The position numbers and the translations under genes were made by a program. The notes under the pieces are model-generated. The model was given only the letters and a program-made list of their open reading frames with translations, ran no database searches and was not told the DNA's origin. DNA of 64,000 bases from Rhexocercosporidium sp. MPI-PUGE-AT-0058. Its lineage: Eukaryota; Ascomycota; Leotiomycetes; Helotiales. Location of the stretch: assembly GCA_020746875.1 (NCBI GenBank), contig JAGTJL010000042.1:1-64000 (forward strand), read 5' to 3'. Below are positions 33,434 through 48,054 of the stretch, one piece after another (positions within the stretch are counted from its first letter, which is position 1; each line of letters starts with the position of its first letter).

Positions 33434-33929
33434 TTAATAACTTACGTAAGGAGAAAATCGTATAGATTTGTCTTTATACGACTTATATAAAAGCATTTCG
33501 ATTCGTAGTCAAGACTATTTATTAAAACCAGAAATTTATAATTTTCCGCTCCTTAAATTAAACACTTCCTTTTTCCTTTAAAAAGACTCGACGATTAATA
33601 ATAACACAAGAATTAAACTTAAATTAAGATAGCTTATCTCGGCAACCCGTTAATAAAGCTAAAACGGCCGAACCTAATTCCTTAAGGAGACGCCGGAAAT
33701 TATAAATTATAAATAAAAGAATTAAAAGAAATATTACTAGCTTTATATTTTAAATTAAAGCGTCTCTTAATAGTTCGGAATATAAAGAGTAAATCTTAAC
33801 TTAAACTAAAATCGCTAAGTAATTTAAACTCTTAATTTTAAGGTTTTTATTAATATTAATTTTAATTTATAATACTTTATTAAAATAAATTAAATATACG
33901 TTAACTGAAATTAATCGAGAAATTAATAA

Positions 33930-35900
33930 ATCTATTAGACTGGGACTAGTAAGCCGGGATTAAAAGTTAATAAAGAATAAAAACCTACGAATATTATTAA
34001 TATTTAATAATAAAAACAATTAATATATATCTTTATTATTTACGGAATTTCTTAAGTTCCCGAACTTTAATCGAATTAAATTAAATATTAAAATAAAGCC
34101 GGAAACATTTTAAACTCGATTACCTTTATCCTCCCTAGACTTATTAAATACTTTAATTAATAATTCTATAAAACTCTTAAACTTAAGTCTTAAAAACTCG
34201 GAAATTATGTCGAGAACTAAAGGGAACTTATAAGATATAACTGCTAACGACATTAACTACTTCCTTCGAGGGATTATGCCCCTCCTCGGGTTAATAGGCA
34301 TGCCTCTTTTTTTAAGAGTAAATATCTTGGATTTTTTAAAGTAATACGTAGAGATTAATATAAATTACAAAGTATTAAAGAGTAATTAAGTTATTTATTT
34401 ACCTTAATATTATAATAACTTTTAACGGGACATTATTAAGACTTTCTTAAAATAAAAGAATAAAAAAGGATAAGAAATATTAATAAAAGCATTAAAGTCG
34501 GAATTTAAAGAATATAATCGATAATAAATTCGAGAGTTTATAAACTTTCTTTAAGAATTTATTATAATTTAATATATTACTATAAATCTTAAGGGCTATT
34601 GCCGACTTTATTCTTAAGTCTTAAAGGCTTTTATATATTAAAAAATCCTTAATAAAGTCGACTAAAGCAAACTCTTTCTTTTAAAATTATTAATTTCCTC
34701 TTAAAATAAAATTATTAAATAACTTAAGATCGATGACTTTAAATCGAAATCTTATAAAAAGAAGTATTTTAAATTTATAAAATACGTTCTTAAGACAATT
34801 AAAAGTAAATAAATAATAAAAGCTCTTTAATAAGAAAAACAATTAATAACGTCGTATATAAAAGAAATTTAAGACTTAATAAAAGAATATACTTAACTTT
34901 TAATAGTTATTAAAGCAGTAAAAAAGGCACCTATTAGGCTGCCTTTTTTAAAAAAAAGCTAAAGTAAATACTAATAAAATAAAAGCCTTAATTATAAAAA
35001 TAATTAATTTAAAAATAAACCTTATTTATTTTAAATTAAACTAACTTTTAAATATAAAGCCTTATATTTTAAAGTTTAATCTTAAGAGTCGGATCTTATC
35101 TTAATACACTTAATATAAGTTTACTAGTCTTAGGTACTCTTAATAAAATAGTAGAAGCGGAATAGTAAATTTAAACGGAAACGTTAATATTAATATAATA
35201 AAGTACGAAAATAAAGTATATAACTTTTATAATAATTAATTCGAAAGCCTACTATATAGGTTTAAAGATTAGTGTCCCTTTTTTTATTATTTTATTAATA
35301 ATAACGTTTATTATATTAATAAATATAAGAAAATCTATATTAAATCACATTAAGAAAATATTTAATTAATTTAAAAAAAGTCGGGATAATCTTAAGTCGT
35401 AGCGATTTAATAAAAAACTAATAATATAAAATATAATAAGAACCTAAAAGCACGTAAATTTAACCGCTTAATTTATATTATTAAAAAACGACCGAAAGAG
35501 GTGAATTCGGCCTCAAAGAATCGGTTAAGTAATCCTCTTAACGTGAATATTATATAAGAGGGAAGGTAAGTTAGTCTTAAAGGCCCTTTAATATTAATTA
35601 ATACGGCCGGAATTAAAAAAAAACTAACGAGTATAAGGAAATCACGCTTTATACTTTTAATAAAAGGACGGGATTATAAAATACTTTTAAATAAAGCGAA
35701 TAAGGAATTAAAAAGAATTAATAAAATTAATAAAAATAATAAAATAAAGGATAATTTTATTAATCTTAAAGTTAAAATTATAATTAAACGCTTAATTAAG
35801 GAAAAGAAGTTAACTGGAATTTTAAAAAGGGAAAAATAAGTGAATTAATATACTTCGGTCGCAGCTTAAGAGCGATTAATAAAAAATATAATAAATTAAA
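33930..35900 (+). pseudogene. Gypsy gag relic
   Basis: A long frame with only RIP-type stops runs through the ATG at 34207 (MSRTKGNL, then DITANDINYFLRGI and LLGLIGMPLFLRVN). It continues through a Lys-rich C-terminal part. The frame is also protein-like upstream of that ATG, so the true start may be earlier. A zinc knuckle could not be confirmed because candidate cysteines are mutated. The call rests on position between LTR and protease and on the capsid-like helical, charged composition. Confidence 0.6.
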
Positions 35901-36199
35901 ACTTAAACCTTAAGTTAAAAGACTTATATAGACTATAGTCGCGTTAGGATTAGATAATAAACCGCTAAATTTTAATTATTTTTATTAAAAGAGAATATAA
36001 GGTCGAGATTATATTTATAAATAGTAAAGAGGCGTTTTAATTGAATTTAAAATTAAATAAGCTTTTTATTAAAATAATTAATTTCGCGGAATTACTTAAA
36101 AAGTCTCTTAAAAAAGGAAAGGTTTTAGTTAACGTAATCGCTAAATAAACTGAAATTATTTATAATTGCTTAAAAATGGCTATATAAACACCGAAATTA

Positions 36200-39100
36200 T
36201 AAATTACGGTGGCAAGACAAATTAAAAGTAGGGCTATAATTGACTATAAAGCGGAAGTTAATATAATGAATTAAGCTATAATAGAGGAAATAAGACTTTT
36301 AATTTTAAATTATAAAACTCTAACGTTTATTATTATTATCGGAAATAAATTTATATTTATAAGTTATATTTAAAATATAATAATAAATATTAAAGGAATT
36401 GAAAATCACATTAATTTTATAATTATTAATAACGTAAGCCACGACATTTTATTAAGTATATTATTTATTTTAGAAAGTCGTATGAGTTTTAATTACTTTA
36501 AAAATAAAATTATATAAGCAACCTTTTTAAATATAAAGAGAATAACGACTAAAAGAGTTATAATTATTAAAAATAAAACGGAGTACGAAAATAAAACGGA
36601 AAACGTTTAATATACGCACTAAAGAAGATACTGGTTTTTAAAAAAGCTTAAATGATTTGGATTTAAAGGACTTTATTAATAATCCGAGATTATTAATTAA
36701 AGGTGGGATTTTAAGAGATTTTATAAGCGTTTTAAATCTTTAATTATTATTAAAAGAGGTAAGGACAGAGGAAAAAAAATATAAGACTTTTAATCTTAAA
36801 TTAAGAGTTAAATATTAATTAAAACTAGAGATTTTTACATTTTAATTAAATAAAAATAAAGAAGACTTCTTCTTTATATTCGATAGTTACCTACTTAAAG
36901 TCTTATTATTAAAGTCGGTAAAGATTAATATATTATATAAAAGGAAAGCTAATAAAATAAAGCCAGTTAATTTAAGGAAGATAAATGAGGATATATTTAA
37001 AGGAATTAACAACTAATTCGAGGAAGACGAAAAAGTAAGGCCACCCTGCTCGAGAGGCAAATTTAATGACTTTATTATTAAAAGGTTCTTTAAGTTAATA
37101 ATAAAAAATAAGTTAATAAAAAAACGATTTAAATAATTAATTATTAAAAGACAAATCTTAAAATAAAAACGAAAACTCCTTTATAAAACGCTTTTAAATC
37201 GGGAAGCGGCACTGGCTTTCGACTAAACTTATTTAAAGAGAATTAAAAAAGAAGTTTTACTATTTCTAAAAATTAAGACAATATTATATAAAGCGTAATA
37301 AGAAAAGTCTTTTTTTATACTAAAAGCTTTATAAAATAAAGTTATCTTAATATTAAAGGAAAAGTTAAAATAAAGAATTTTAAAATAATATTATAAATTA
37401 TATAAAAATAAATAGTTTTTTATAATTAAAAAAGAAAAAGAATTATATTAACTTATTACGGCCGTAGTAAGAATAAATAAAGTTATAATATAAAATGTAA
37501 ATGTTTTATTAAATGTTAATTAGTTTTTAACCGAATTTATTAAATTAACTATGGCATTATTAATAGACCTCTTCTTAAGGTATAACTAGTTCTTATTACA
37601 CGCTCGATCGAGGGACATAATAGCGATTCATACCCTAATTAATTTACTTTAAATAATAAGACTTTCTTAAGGAGTAATTAATTTAATTGCTTAATTTATA
37701 TAAATAATTTATAAGATTCTTTTAAATTATATTCTTTATATAATTTTATTTTATATAAATAATATAAGATTTAAAGGTTTTACGTCGTTTTATAATAATA
37801 AAGAAGTATTATTAAAAATTCAGAGATTTATTATAAAATATATTTAAAACTTAAATAAGGTATTAGTGCGCTTTAAGAGAGCAGGGGCGACTGTCGGACT
37901 AAAGTCTTAATATTATTTACTTAAGTTAAAAATTATAAAATACGTTATAAATAATAAAAGGCGGCATTTAAAGATATTAAAAATTTCGAAAATTTATAAA
38001 TAAAAATAATATAAAAGCGTAACTAAAGTAAGGGCGTTTATTAAAGTTATAATATATTATTGCTTTTAAATTAAAAACTTTTTTATTATTACGGCACCGA
38101 TTTACGCTATAATAAAAAAAGGAGTTAAATTTACTTAATTAAAACCCCAAAAGAAAGCTATATAACTCTTAAAAAACGCGCTTCTTAATATACCCGCCTT
38201 AATTAAAATTAATTACAGGCCTAAAAGAGGCAGGATTATTTTAATAACAAATATTAATAAAATAGGCTAAGAAGTAATTCTTTAATAATTAAATAAAAAC
38301 AAAAAGAGGCACCTTACGCAATTCGAAAGTAAACTATAAACAAAAGCCGAGAGTTAATATAATATTATAAAGAAGGAGTACCGAGGGGCTCTTAAAATAA
38401 TAAAGAAAATGTAAAGTAAGCTTTACGGGATATATTTTATTTTTAAAACTGACGCTAAAGTTCTTATAAAATAATTTAATAATATAACGAGCGATTTACT
38501 TAAGGCGTTATTAATAAACTAAATTACTTAAATGCGTTTAATAGACTTTAAGGTTAAATATATTCTTAAGAATAAAAACACGGCGGCGAATAAATTATTT
38601 AAATAAAAAAAAGAATATCCTTTAGATATTATAAAATAATAAGAGTAAGATATTAATAAATAAATTATAATTGAATTAAAAGTAATTATAATATTTAAAA
38701 CAATAATAAAGCGATTAATAAGCCCAGACTATAACTCCTAAGAGCGAATTCTTAACGACACTTACTTTAACGACTCAGAAGAAATCGCCCGCTTTTTAAT
38801 AAGCTTTAAGCGCTTAGTTATAATTAAATTAAGTGATTTTAAACGCTTTAAAAATAAAACTCTTTAATATTTTATTTATAACCGTAATTTATATAAAAAA
38901 GTTAATAATATATATTTAATAAGGCTTGTAATTAATAGTAAGGCTAGGCGGCACTAAGTCATCTCTGAGTGTTATAAAGAGGGCGGACATTAAGGGGGAG
39001 AAATAATATATTATCGCCTTATTAAGTGTTTTTTTTAATAAGGTTTATTTAAAGACTATAAGGCCTTTTATAAGAGTTACGTAAGTTGTTAAAAACAGAA

Positions 39101-40010
39101 AGCAAAAAGAAAAGAAAATCTTTTATATTTTACGTGGCTTATAAGAATATTTAAAAAAGTAAGCTTAAATGTCGCACGAGTTTTAATTATAAATAATAAA
39201 AAGAAATGCTTTATTTTTATAAAAAAGGATTTATTAAAATAAATCGAAGGAAAAGCCTTAAGCTTAATTACGGCAAAAGAAATAGTAAAGTTCCTTTAAG
39301 AAGACCTTATTTACTGTTATAAATTATTTAAAAGATTAGTTATTAATAAAAGACTAGAAAATAAAGGAATTACTTATGTCTTCATAATTAAATATAATAT
39401 TAAAAGGATTTAAATCTCGGCGTATAACTTTAAAGGTAACGGAATAATAAAAAGAACTCATCGAAATATTTTAAATGGCCTTTTTAAAATAATAAGAAAA
39501 GGCTTTTATTATTAAATATAAAAATTCTCGTATATTTTATTCGCTTTACGGACGTCTATTTATTAGCTAATAAAAGTAATATTATTCTTTTTATTATATA
39601 AACGAGAGCCTATATTATCTTTTGAAAATAAATTCCTAATTTAAAAAATGTTTAATTATAAATAAATTAAAATAAAAGAGGATCTCTTAATAATAAGGTG
39701 CCGACAGTTAGAATTACGTAATAAGGATATTTAAGAAATTATTTTATAAAAAAAATAATATAAAAAAGTAAGCAAAGTATTTTAAAATAAAACGAAAAAC
39801 ATAAAAAACACATCGATTCGAGAAGGAGATTTAATTTTAACGTATAATATAAAGCGTGTAATTAATCTCTCGGTAAATAATAAGCTTAATTATTAATAGC
39901 TAAAACCGTTCCAAGTGTCGAAAGTAAATAATAAAAAAGATTATTACTCTCTTTACGAACTTAATAAAGTTCCTTTACGAGGCACTTTTTTAATAAATTA
40001 ATTAAAACGA
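36200..40010 (+). pseudogene. Gypsy pol relic: protease, reverse transcriptase, RNase H, integrase
   Basis: Protease: AEVNIMN near 36250, from a DxGAEVN active-site block. Reverse transcriptase: FYINNI near 37755 in the place of the YVDD catalytic box, so both Asp are now Asn. RNase H region: KVRAFIKV, KKGVKFT, then RRHLTQFESKL and YGIYFIFKTDA, ending LIDFKVKYILKNKNTAANKL at about 38600. Integrase: CYKEGGH, then GLFKDYKAFYKSYVSC (zinc-binding region), WVEGRAL-like block, RLVINKRLENKGI, RTHRNILNGL, RCRQLELRNKDI and a C-terminal GTFLIN.LKRF motif near 40000. These blocks are characteristic of ascomycete Ty3/Gypsy elements. The enzyme is certainly dead. Confidence 0.85.
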
Positions 40011-40049
40011 TTTTATTAATAAGATTAAACCTTATTTTTATTAAATCTA

Positions 40050-40860
40050 AACCTTTAAACTAGTTCCAAAGACTTAAACAGAGAATTAAATGGCAGCGAA
40101 TTCGAAGATTTTAAGGCCGAAATTACATTATTAACGATTAAAAAGCGTTAAACTTTATCTTGTATTTAAATTGTCCCTCTTTTATTAACGTAAACTCAAA
40201 AAGCCGCTTATAAAACTATTCCCTTTTAATTCTTTATATATTTTTATTTTATTAAAGGTAAGGTTACTTTTAATTATTATTAAGGACGGGTGTTTTAATA
40301 GTTTTTATAGTTTTTAATTTTATTTACTTTTTTTATTTATTTTCTTTTAATTATATTACGTGTATTTTCAAGCATTTTAAATGTCTTATTACGTTTCGTC
40401 TTTTATTTTATTTTTTATTTTTTTTATTTTTAAAAGCTTTTTCTTTTAAACCTTAATATAAAAAGCTAAATCTTATGTATTTCCTCTTTTTTTTAAGTTT
40501 TTAATTACTTTTTTTTATTAATAATTATTACCTCTTAAGCGGGGTTAAAATGCCTCTCGCTTAAGATTATTTATTTATTTTATTTAATTTAAAGTTACGT
40601 GTATTTATTTAAAAAGCAAATATTATAAAAAGTATTAATTTCTTAATTAAAAATAAGTTAATAATTTTATTATATATTATAAAAAGAAAAGTAACTCTTT
40701 AAGGCAAAAGGATTAATAAGCTCGCTTAAGGAATACTTAAACTAGCCTTCCTTATATCTTACTTTTAATTTCTTATATTAATTATATTAAATTTTAAGAA
40801 TTATCGATTTAAGCTACGTCCCCGCAAAAAACCTCGAAAGCCACCTTAGGTCGGGAAATC
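40050..40860. other. T-rich spacer between Gypsy integrase and the extra coding region
   Basis: Dense T-runs and short AT words with no protein-like frame on the plus strand. It separates the end of integrase from the downstream coding-like region and could have held a promoter or 5' region for it, which is an inference. Confidence 0.45.
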
Positions 40861-42711
40861 CGGCCGAATTTGACTCGTGATCTCGGATTAGGAGTTAAAT
40901 TACTTATAAAATGCCACTTAAATTAAACTAAGTAAGAAGCCGGCTAAAAGTAATTTATAATCCCGGCTTACTAATTATAAAGCGTGTCGCTATTAGCCTA
41001 GCGGTTATAATAAGAGATATATTAAATAATAAAGTCTAAAAAGTTGCCGGACTTTTATTTAAGTTTAATTTAATTAAAGGTTTAAGCGTTAAAAGCTTTA
41101 AGAAATTAATTACGTTAATAAAGTCTAAATTTAAGGCTATTGCGAAGCAAACTCGTAATCTCGGATTAAGACTTATGTTTTTTATTCCTTTTAAAGGAAA
41201 AACGTTAACTTCGACTGCCGAAATTAAAAAAGTCTTTAATATCTTTAAGCCGGACGAGAAACGACTCTTAATAAGTATAAGATATAAAAGTATTAAGTAG
41301 GCCTTAAAAGTAAAAAATAATAATCTTATTAATTAATATAATATGACTATTAAGTACTTAGTAAAAAAGAAAGGGTTTAATAAAAAAGAATACAACCGAA
41401 ATAATAAAAACTTTTACGACCGAGTTTAAAATATAATAAATAAAAGAGACAAGCGGTTTAAAAGTAAAAAGAGGCTTAATTATTTACTTATTTTTAATTA
41501 AGTAAAAATGTTTTAAAAATACTATATAAAAGCAATAAGTGGGAATAAAGCCTAAGGCCAACTTATTACGTTAATAGAAAAAGTTAAGCCGTTTCTCTTA
41601 ATAATTAAAGCCTTAAATAAGTTTATTTTTAATAAAGTTTAATTAAAGCGGATCGAAGGAGGAGGCGCGTTAAAAAGTCGGAAGAGCACTAGACTTTCGC
41701 CTAACACTATTAATTAATACTAGACAACGCAAAAGGATAACGTAAACTTCTTTAAGAAAATCTAGACTCTTTTATTAAATAAAGCCTTTATTAAGATTAA
41801 ATTTAAAGTTTCCCGTTATAAGCTTTTTATTTTTACGGATAAGAATAAGACCGTGCTATTAAGAGACTTTTTAAATAAAAGCGAGACGTATATTTTTATA
41901 ATTACTAAATAAGAAGTTATTTTTAAAAAAGTAAAACAATTAACTATAACTTTTAATCTTAAATTAAAAGTCGCCACTTTTTAAATAATTAATTTAGCGT
42001 CTCTGACCCCGGATTTTAAATTAAAAACTAAAGCTCTTAAAGTAATTAAATAATTAATTATAATTCTTAATCCCGAATTAAAAGTCAATAAAGTCATAAA
42101 CTTAGCCCCGTCTTTTATAATTTTTATAACCTTTTTCTTTAAACCCTTAATTAATTTTTCCGAGCCTTATAAGCCGATCGAAGCCCCCTCTACCGATAAT
42201 CCTGGCCTAAAAGTCGAAGAGCCTGTAATTCAAGATCTTTTAAAAGATTTTATATTAAATTTTATATTAAAATCTAATTAATAAAAGAAAACTCGGGTCT
42301 TTATATTAATTAAATCCCCAAAAGAAGTTATAAAAAGCTAATTCTAATTCCCTTTATAAATTAACTCCCCGACTTAGCCTTATTTAATATTGCTAGTTAT
42401 AATTCGCTAATTAAACCCCCTTTAAAACAGTTAAACAATTAGCTTATTTATATAGTCTTTAATTTTCTTAAGGAATTATAAGACTTTATTATTAAATATA
42501 TAAACGCCGAGCGAGGTCGACTTTAAAAAGATGCCTTTAAGGCAGGAGTTAAGTTAATAAAAGAGGATTTATTAATTATAGTAATAAACTGTATTTAGCG
42601 TTATGCCTTAAAACTTTGTGCGCTTTTTAAAGCCGAATTTAACTTTATTTATATTATAAATGTCGTAAAGCTAGTTAAAGGCACTATTAAAGGAACTTAT
42701 AATCCCGGATT

Positions 42712-42716
42712 AAAGG
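42712..42716. other. Target site duplication AAAGG, left of Copia-2
   Basis: AAAGG directly precedes the left LTR and is repeated directly after the right LTR at 49198-49202. Removing the element and one copy rejoins the Gypsy downstream frame through NPGLKVA. Confidence 0.9.
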
Positions 42717-43138
42717 TGAAAAATAGAGATTTGGTGTGAATGATGATTCCATTACTTCGGGGGAAACTAGGTCTATATAACTACTTTTAGGCGCCAAGCT
42801 ATTTAGCTCTCGCATCGGCTATTTGCTCTCGCATCGGCTATTTGCTCTCGCATCGGTTATTAGCTTTATATTGAAACTAGCTTTGTATTAAGACTAGCTT
42901 TATATTACTAGAGCTTCCGGGGTTTAAAACACGGAAGCTTAAGGCTTCTGAAAGCCACTGTTTTAGCCCTGAATAACCCTTTACTAGAAGCTTAAAGCTT
43001 CCGAGGTTCAAAGCACGGAAGCCGAGGCTTTATGCGAAGCCGGAGCTTTATGCAAAGGTAGTTGAGTTATGGAAAGGTATGCTTAATATAATCTTATATT
43101 ATTAAGCGAGTTTAGCCGAGGCTTAATATAATCTTATA
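42717..43138 (-). repeat. Copia-2 3' LTR (left, 422 bp)
   Basis: Read by eye against 48776-49197, I find no difference over the whole 422 bp. It contains three tandem TCTCGCATCGGCTATT-type subrepeats and an inverted pair around GGAAGCTTAAGGCTTC. On the plus strand it starts TG and ends TA, so the terminal C of the usual CA end is already mutated in both copies. Confidence 0.95.
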
Positions 43139-43286
43139 GCCCCCCGTAAGATATATTATAATTCACTTATTTATATCTTATCTTATATTTTTATTTATAT
43201 TTATTTTATATTTCTTATATTTTATATATTTGTTTTATATGTTTTTATATTTTATTATTTATTTATATATTTATTTTATTTTATAT

Positions 43287-45061
43287 TTAAGCAACTCTTA
43301 GGTTTAGAGCAGTTATAAAAGCTAATTGTTTATTATTATCTAAAGCTTTTGTAAAGCCATCAGCTAATTGAACTGTTGTATTAACGTATAATAGGTTTAA
43401 TTTATTATTAGCTATTTCATTTCGTATAAAGTGATAGCTTATATCGATATGTTTACTTCTTTTATGAAATTCTGGGTTATTAGCTAGTTTTAAAGCTGAT
43501 TCGCTATTTGTTAATAGCTTCGGTATAGGTGTTGTTTTGTTATTAAGAAAGTTATTAAAGTAGTTTATTAAATTATATAAATATAGTATTTCTTTTATTG
43601 CTTCTTTAAAAGCCATATATTCAGCTTCACAGCTTGATAAGGCTATTGTTTTTTGAAGCATATTAAGCCAACTTATAATACAGTTATTAACTAAGAATAA
43701 AAAGCCGCTAGTGCTTTTACGGGAGCTAATATTTCTACCCCAGTCGGCATCTGTATAGCTTAGCAGTTTTAGGAAGGTTTTATTACAGTTATAATAGGTC
43801 CTTAAATTAGGGTATTTATTTAAGTATTTCCAAATACGGTCTAGCGCCCTGAAATGACTTAAATCAGGGTTAGACATATATCTAGCGCATCTATTAACCG
43901 CATATGCTATATCAGGTCTAGTTTTAGTTGCTAAATATATTAAAGAGCCTACTTGTTGTTGATATAATTATAAGTCTTCTTTATTAGCTATATCTGTTGC
44001 TTTATTAAGCCTAATTCCGGCTTCTACAGGAGTTGTAACAGGATTTAAACCTCTTTTATTGAATTTATTTAATAACGTATTTAAATATTTATTTTGATTT
44101 ATATAAACTGATTGATTATTATAATCTAGTTTTATTTCTATTCCAAGGAATTGATGTATTTCACTTATATATTCTATTTTTATAGTTTTTGTTAATTTTA
44201 TTATTATTTCTTTTATAATATCATTATCTGGTCCTGTAAATATTAAGTCGTCTACGTGACATATTATAATTATTTTTAATATATTATGCGTAAATATAGC
44301 TTCGTCATAAGGTAAAGCTTCAAAGCCTAATTTATTTAAGGCCTCTAATAAGTGTTTATACCATAGTCTAGGTGATTGCTTAAGGCCATATAAAGCTTTA
44401 TTAAGTTTACAGTATAATTTTGAGTTATTATTATTATTAGAGGTTTTTATTAATTCATAAGTATTATTATTTTTATTATAATATCGTTCTTGACTTATTG
44501 GTTGTTCCACGTATATTTCGGCGTCTATTTTAGCGTGTATAAAGGCGTTTTTAACGTCGTATTAATATAATTTCTATTTATTTGCCATTGCTAATATAAA
44601 TATTAACTTATAAGATTCTGGTCTATAAGTAGCCGAAAAAGTCTTTAAATAATTAAGGCCTAATACTTGATTAAAGCCTTTAACTACCTATCTTGACTTA
44701 TATTTTATAATATTATTATTTAGGTCTGTTTTTATTTTATAAACTTATTTACTTTTTAAATAGGTTTTATTAGGTGGTAATTTTATTAAATTCCACGTAT
44801 TTTATAACTTTAATTCGTTTATTTCTAATTTTATAGATTTTAACTAATTATCTTTATTAATATTATTTATAGCTTGTTTATATGTATTTGATTTGTTATT
44901 AATATTAACTAAAAGAATTAAGTTTTCGTCTTCTTTATTATTTTCTGTAATTAGAGCTATATTTAGAGTATTATTTATTATAACTTGAGGAAAAGTTGTT
45001 CTTTGACGGCCTGATCCATCGGGGTGAGTATTAGTATTACTTTTTGTAATTTGCTTATTTA

Positions 45062-45107
<46 letters not shown>

Positions 45108-47620
45108 GTTATTATTATTATTTCTTATTGATCTTGTATTATGATTATTATCCTTATTATTATCTCCATTATTATTATTATTATTATTATTATTGCTTTT
45201 AATATTATTATTAAGTCTTGTATTAATTTCTTGACTTATAAGGTCTTTTATATTTATTTGAATTTCTTTAAATAGATTTATTTTAGGATTATTTATAAAT
45301 TTATTATTTATTATTTTAATATCTTTTACCTAAAGAGCTTTTTTGTTTATAATATTTAGTACTTTATATAATGGATAATTAAATCTAATTAATATTGCTT
45401 TATTAGCTTTTGGTTCTAGTTTAGTTATATGGTTCTTTTTATTTTTATAAAAACATATTGAGCTAAAGGTTTTAATGTGATTAATATCAGGGATTTTATT
45501 ATATCTTACTTTATATAGTGTTTTATAGTTTATTGCCGAATGAGGAGTTCTATTATATAAATAAGTAGTTGTAATTGCAGCTTCTTCTCACATATAATTA
45601 GGCAAATTAGCTGTATTTAATAAGCATTTAACCTTATTTAGAATAGTGCGATTAATACGCTCTATTGCTCCATTTGGTTCTTTTGTATAAGCAGGTGCTA
45701 ATTGATGAGTTATACTATAATTTATTAAATATTCTTTGAATTTATTATTAATATATTCCTTTTCGTTATCAGTTGTAAATATACTTATACGTTTATTATT
45801 ATTATTATTTTCATTCTTTGATTTATATTCAATAAAAGCGTTATATGCTTTATATTTATTTCTAAGTAATTTTATTTCTAAGTACTTACTATTAAAGTTT
45901 AAGAAGGTTATAATATATTTATATTTATCATATGTTATAGGGTTAATAGGACCACAAAGATTATTAGCTACTTTTTCTAATAAATTAAAGGTTTTATTAC
46001 TGGATTCTTTATTTATTTTATTTGTAAATTTACTTTTAAGGCAACTTTCACAGTTTAATATTTGGGTATTAATTATATTATTTGATATTATATTATTATA
46101 ACCCGTTGTATTTTTTATTATTTTATCTAAGTAATTTAGGCTTATATGACCTAATTTGATATGCAAGTCCATTTTATTAATATTTTTGTTTTCTTTTATA
46201 TTTTCAGTAGTAGCTAAGATTTGAATATTATCATTTTTATTATTTTTATAAGGTATAATGTCAAGGATATATAATCCTTTTATCTTTTTTCCTTGTATTA
46301 TTATTTCATTATTTTTGTTTTTAATATAAGTAAAAGTATTATTAAAAATGCTATAATATTGTTTATTTAATTGACTTTGACTTATTAAGTTTATTCCTAA
46401 TTCTGGCATATAAAGACAATTTTCAAACATATATATTTAATTATTAATATTTGATTTTATAAAGATATTTCCATATCCTTTAATTATTATTTGTTTTGCT
46501 TTTCCCCAATTAACTGACTTATTATATGATTTAAAATCATTAAAATATGATAAATTACAGCATATATGTGTAGTTGCGGCAGTATCAAGTGCAAAGGTTT
46601 TTATTTGATTATTTTGATTATTTACACTTGTTTTTCCAATCCCGTGGCTATTTACAGAGCTTGAATTGGTGCTTATATTATTAATATTAGTTATTTTATC
46701 AGTTTTTATACGGGGTATAGTTATTAATACCTGTATATCTTCCATAAGATCAAGATCAAAATCGCCAAAGTCTCCAATAGTATTAGTAGTACTATATAAG
46801 ACGTTTATATTATCGTCTCGCTTATCCCGAGCCGATTTCTCGGAAATATCAGGTGATTTATTAGTCTTTGGGCGTTTCCAGCCCTTCGGCGCCTTCTCGG
46901 GGAATAGAAAAGCGCAGTTAGAAGTCACGTGAGAGTGTTGTTTATAATTCGTGCAATACTTCTTGCTTTGAGTGGTATTTTTGGTGACTTTATAAGGTTT
47001 TTTGCCTTTATTGCCGCTAGACGTTATTAGGGCCTGATCTGTATTAGCTTCATTTGATTCTTGACGTTTTGATTCGTTTAATAAATTAAAGAATAACGAT
47101 TCAAGAGTATAAGAATCAATATTAGTTCTTAAAGACTGTGTTATATTGGAAACTAATCTATCATAATTATCAGTCAAGTTATTAAGAACCCAAGCTATTA
47201 TTACTTGTTTAAGCAACTCAAGGTTTTTAGCTTTTAGTTGATCGCTTAGCTGTTTTACTTTATTAAGGTATTCTTCTATTGAATTATACTTAATTAAATG
47301 GGTATCAAAGAATTCTCGGCAAATCAAAAATTCCGAGCTAAACCCTTTTGGGGAATAGAGGTTTTTAAGCGATTGCCAAGCTTCAAAAGCACGTGTTATA
47401 TGCTGTATTTGCAAAAGAGGGCCATCTTCAATAAGCAATTGGATATTGGAAAGGGCTTTGCCGTTTATTTCATCACTTATTTCATTAGACGCTATTATAG
47501 CGTTTAGCGCTTCTTTTGTTAAGAAAGCCGTTATACGAAGTGCCCAAATTGGGTAATTAGCCGAGCCGCTAAGCTTAGCTATAGTGATTTTATCAGAAGT
47601 TATTTTATTTGTTATATATT
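43287..47620 (-). pseudogene. Copia-2 gag-pol polyprotein with ten in-frame stops
   Basis: One frame runs from about 47620 to 43287 without frameshift. Gag starts near GSANYPIWALRITAFL, and its initiator is probably an ATG now read as ATA. The zinc knuckle is CTNYKQHSHVTSNC, with the second Cys changed to Tyr. Protease: ALDTAATTH. Integrase: KLGHIS with CESC, then PNGAIERINRTI. An Asn-rich AAT repeat lies at about 45060-45200. Reverse transcriptase: ALYGLKQSPRLWY and HVDDL. RNase H: YTDADWGRN, SSCEAEYMA and LADGFTKAL. Stops start at 46437, 45588, 45330, 44844, 44802, 44745, 44688, 44574, 44562 and 43968. Each stands where Trp or Gln fits, as expected from C-to-T or G-to-A change. Confidence 0.9.
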
Positions 47621-48054
47621 AGTTATATTTTAAGTAAGTATTTGAAGGTATTGACTTAACTTTGAAGATTCCGAAGTTTGAGTTATTCGGAATAGTCTAA
47701 GTTTTCAAATATTAGTTATTGAGCACGTGACCCGTATATATTGAGAGTTATAAGGTAAAATACCTGTTGGTGTATAAGAACTTTTGAAGTGTTCTTGCCG
47801 AAGTCACGTTTTTATTTTGCTTTTAGTGTAAGGATGACTAATCCAAAAACTCTGAGACTTATACGGTAGATTTATTAGTATATGAGTTATATTTATTAAG
47901 AGTATAAAGGGTATTTACTAATAAATATCAAAGATATTCAGCTTTTTGTGTTTTGGAAGTTGTATAGTTAGACCAGCTAATAAGAGAGCTTCGTATTGAA
48001 GGTATGACGTAGGTATGGAGATATGAAGCCGCAGGTATGAAGATATAAGGGTAT

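Noticed and set aside
45736..46101. 121-codon plus-strand open frame
   Set aside because: It is the antisense shadow of the Copia-2 integrase frame.
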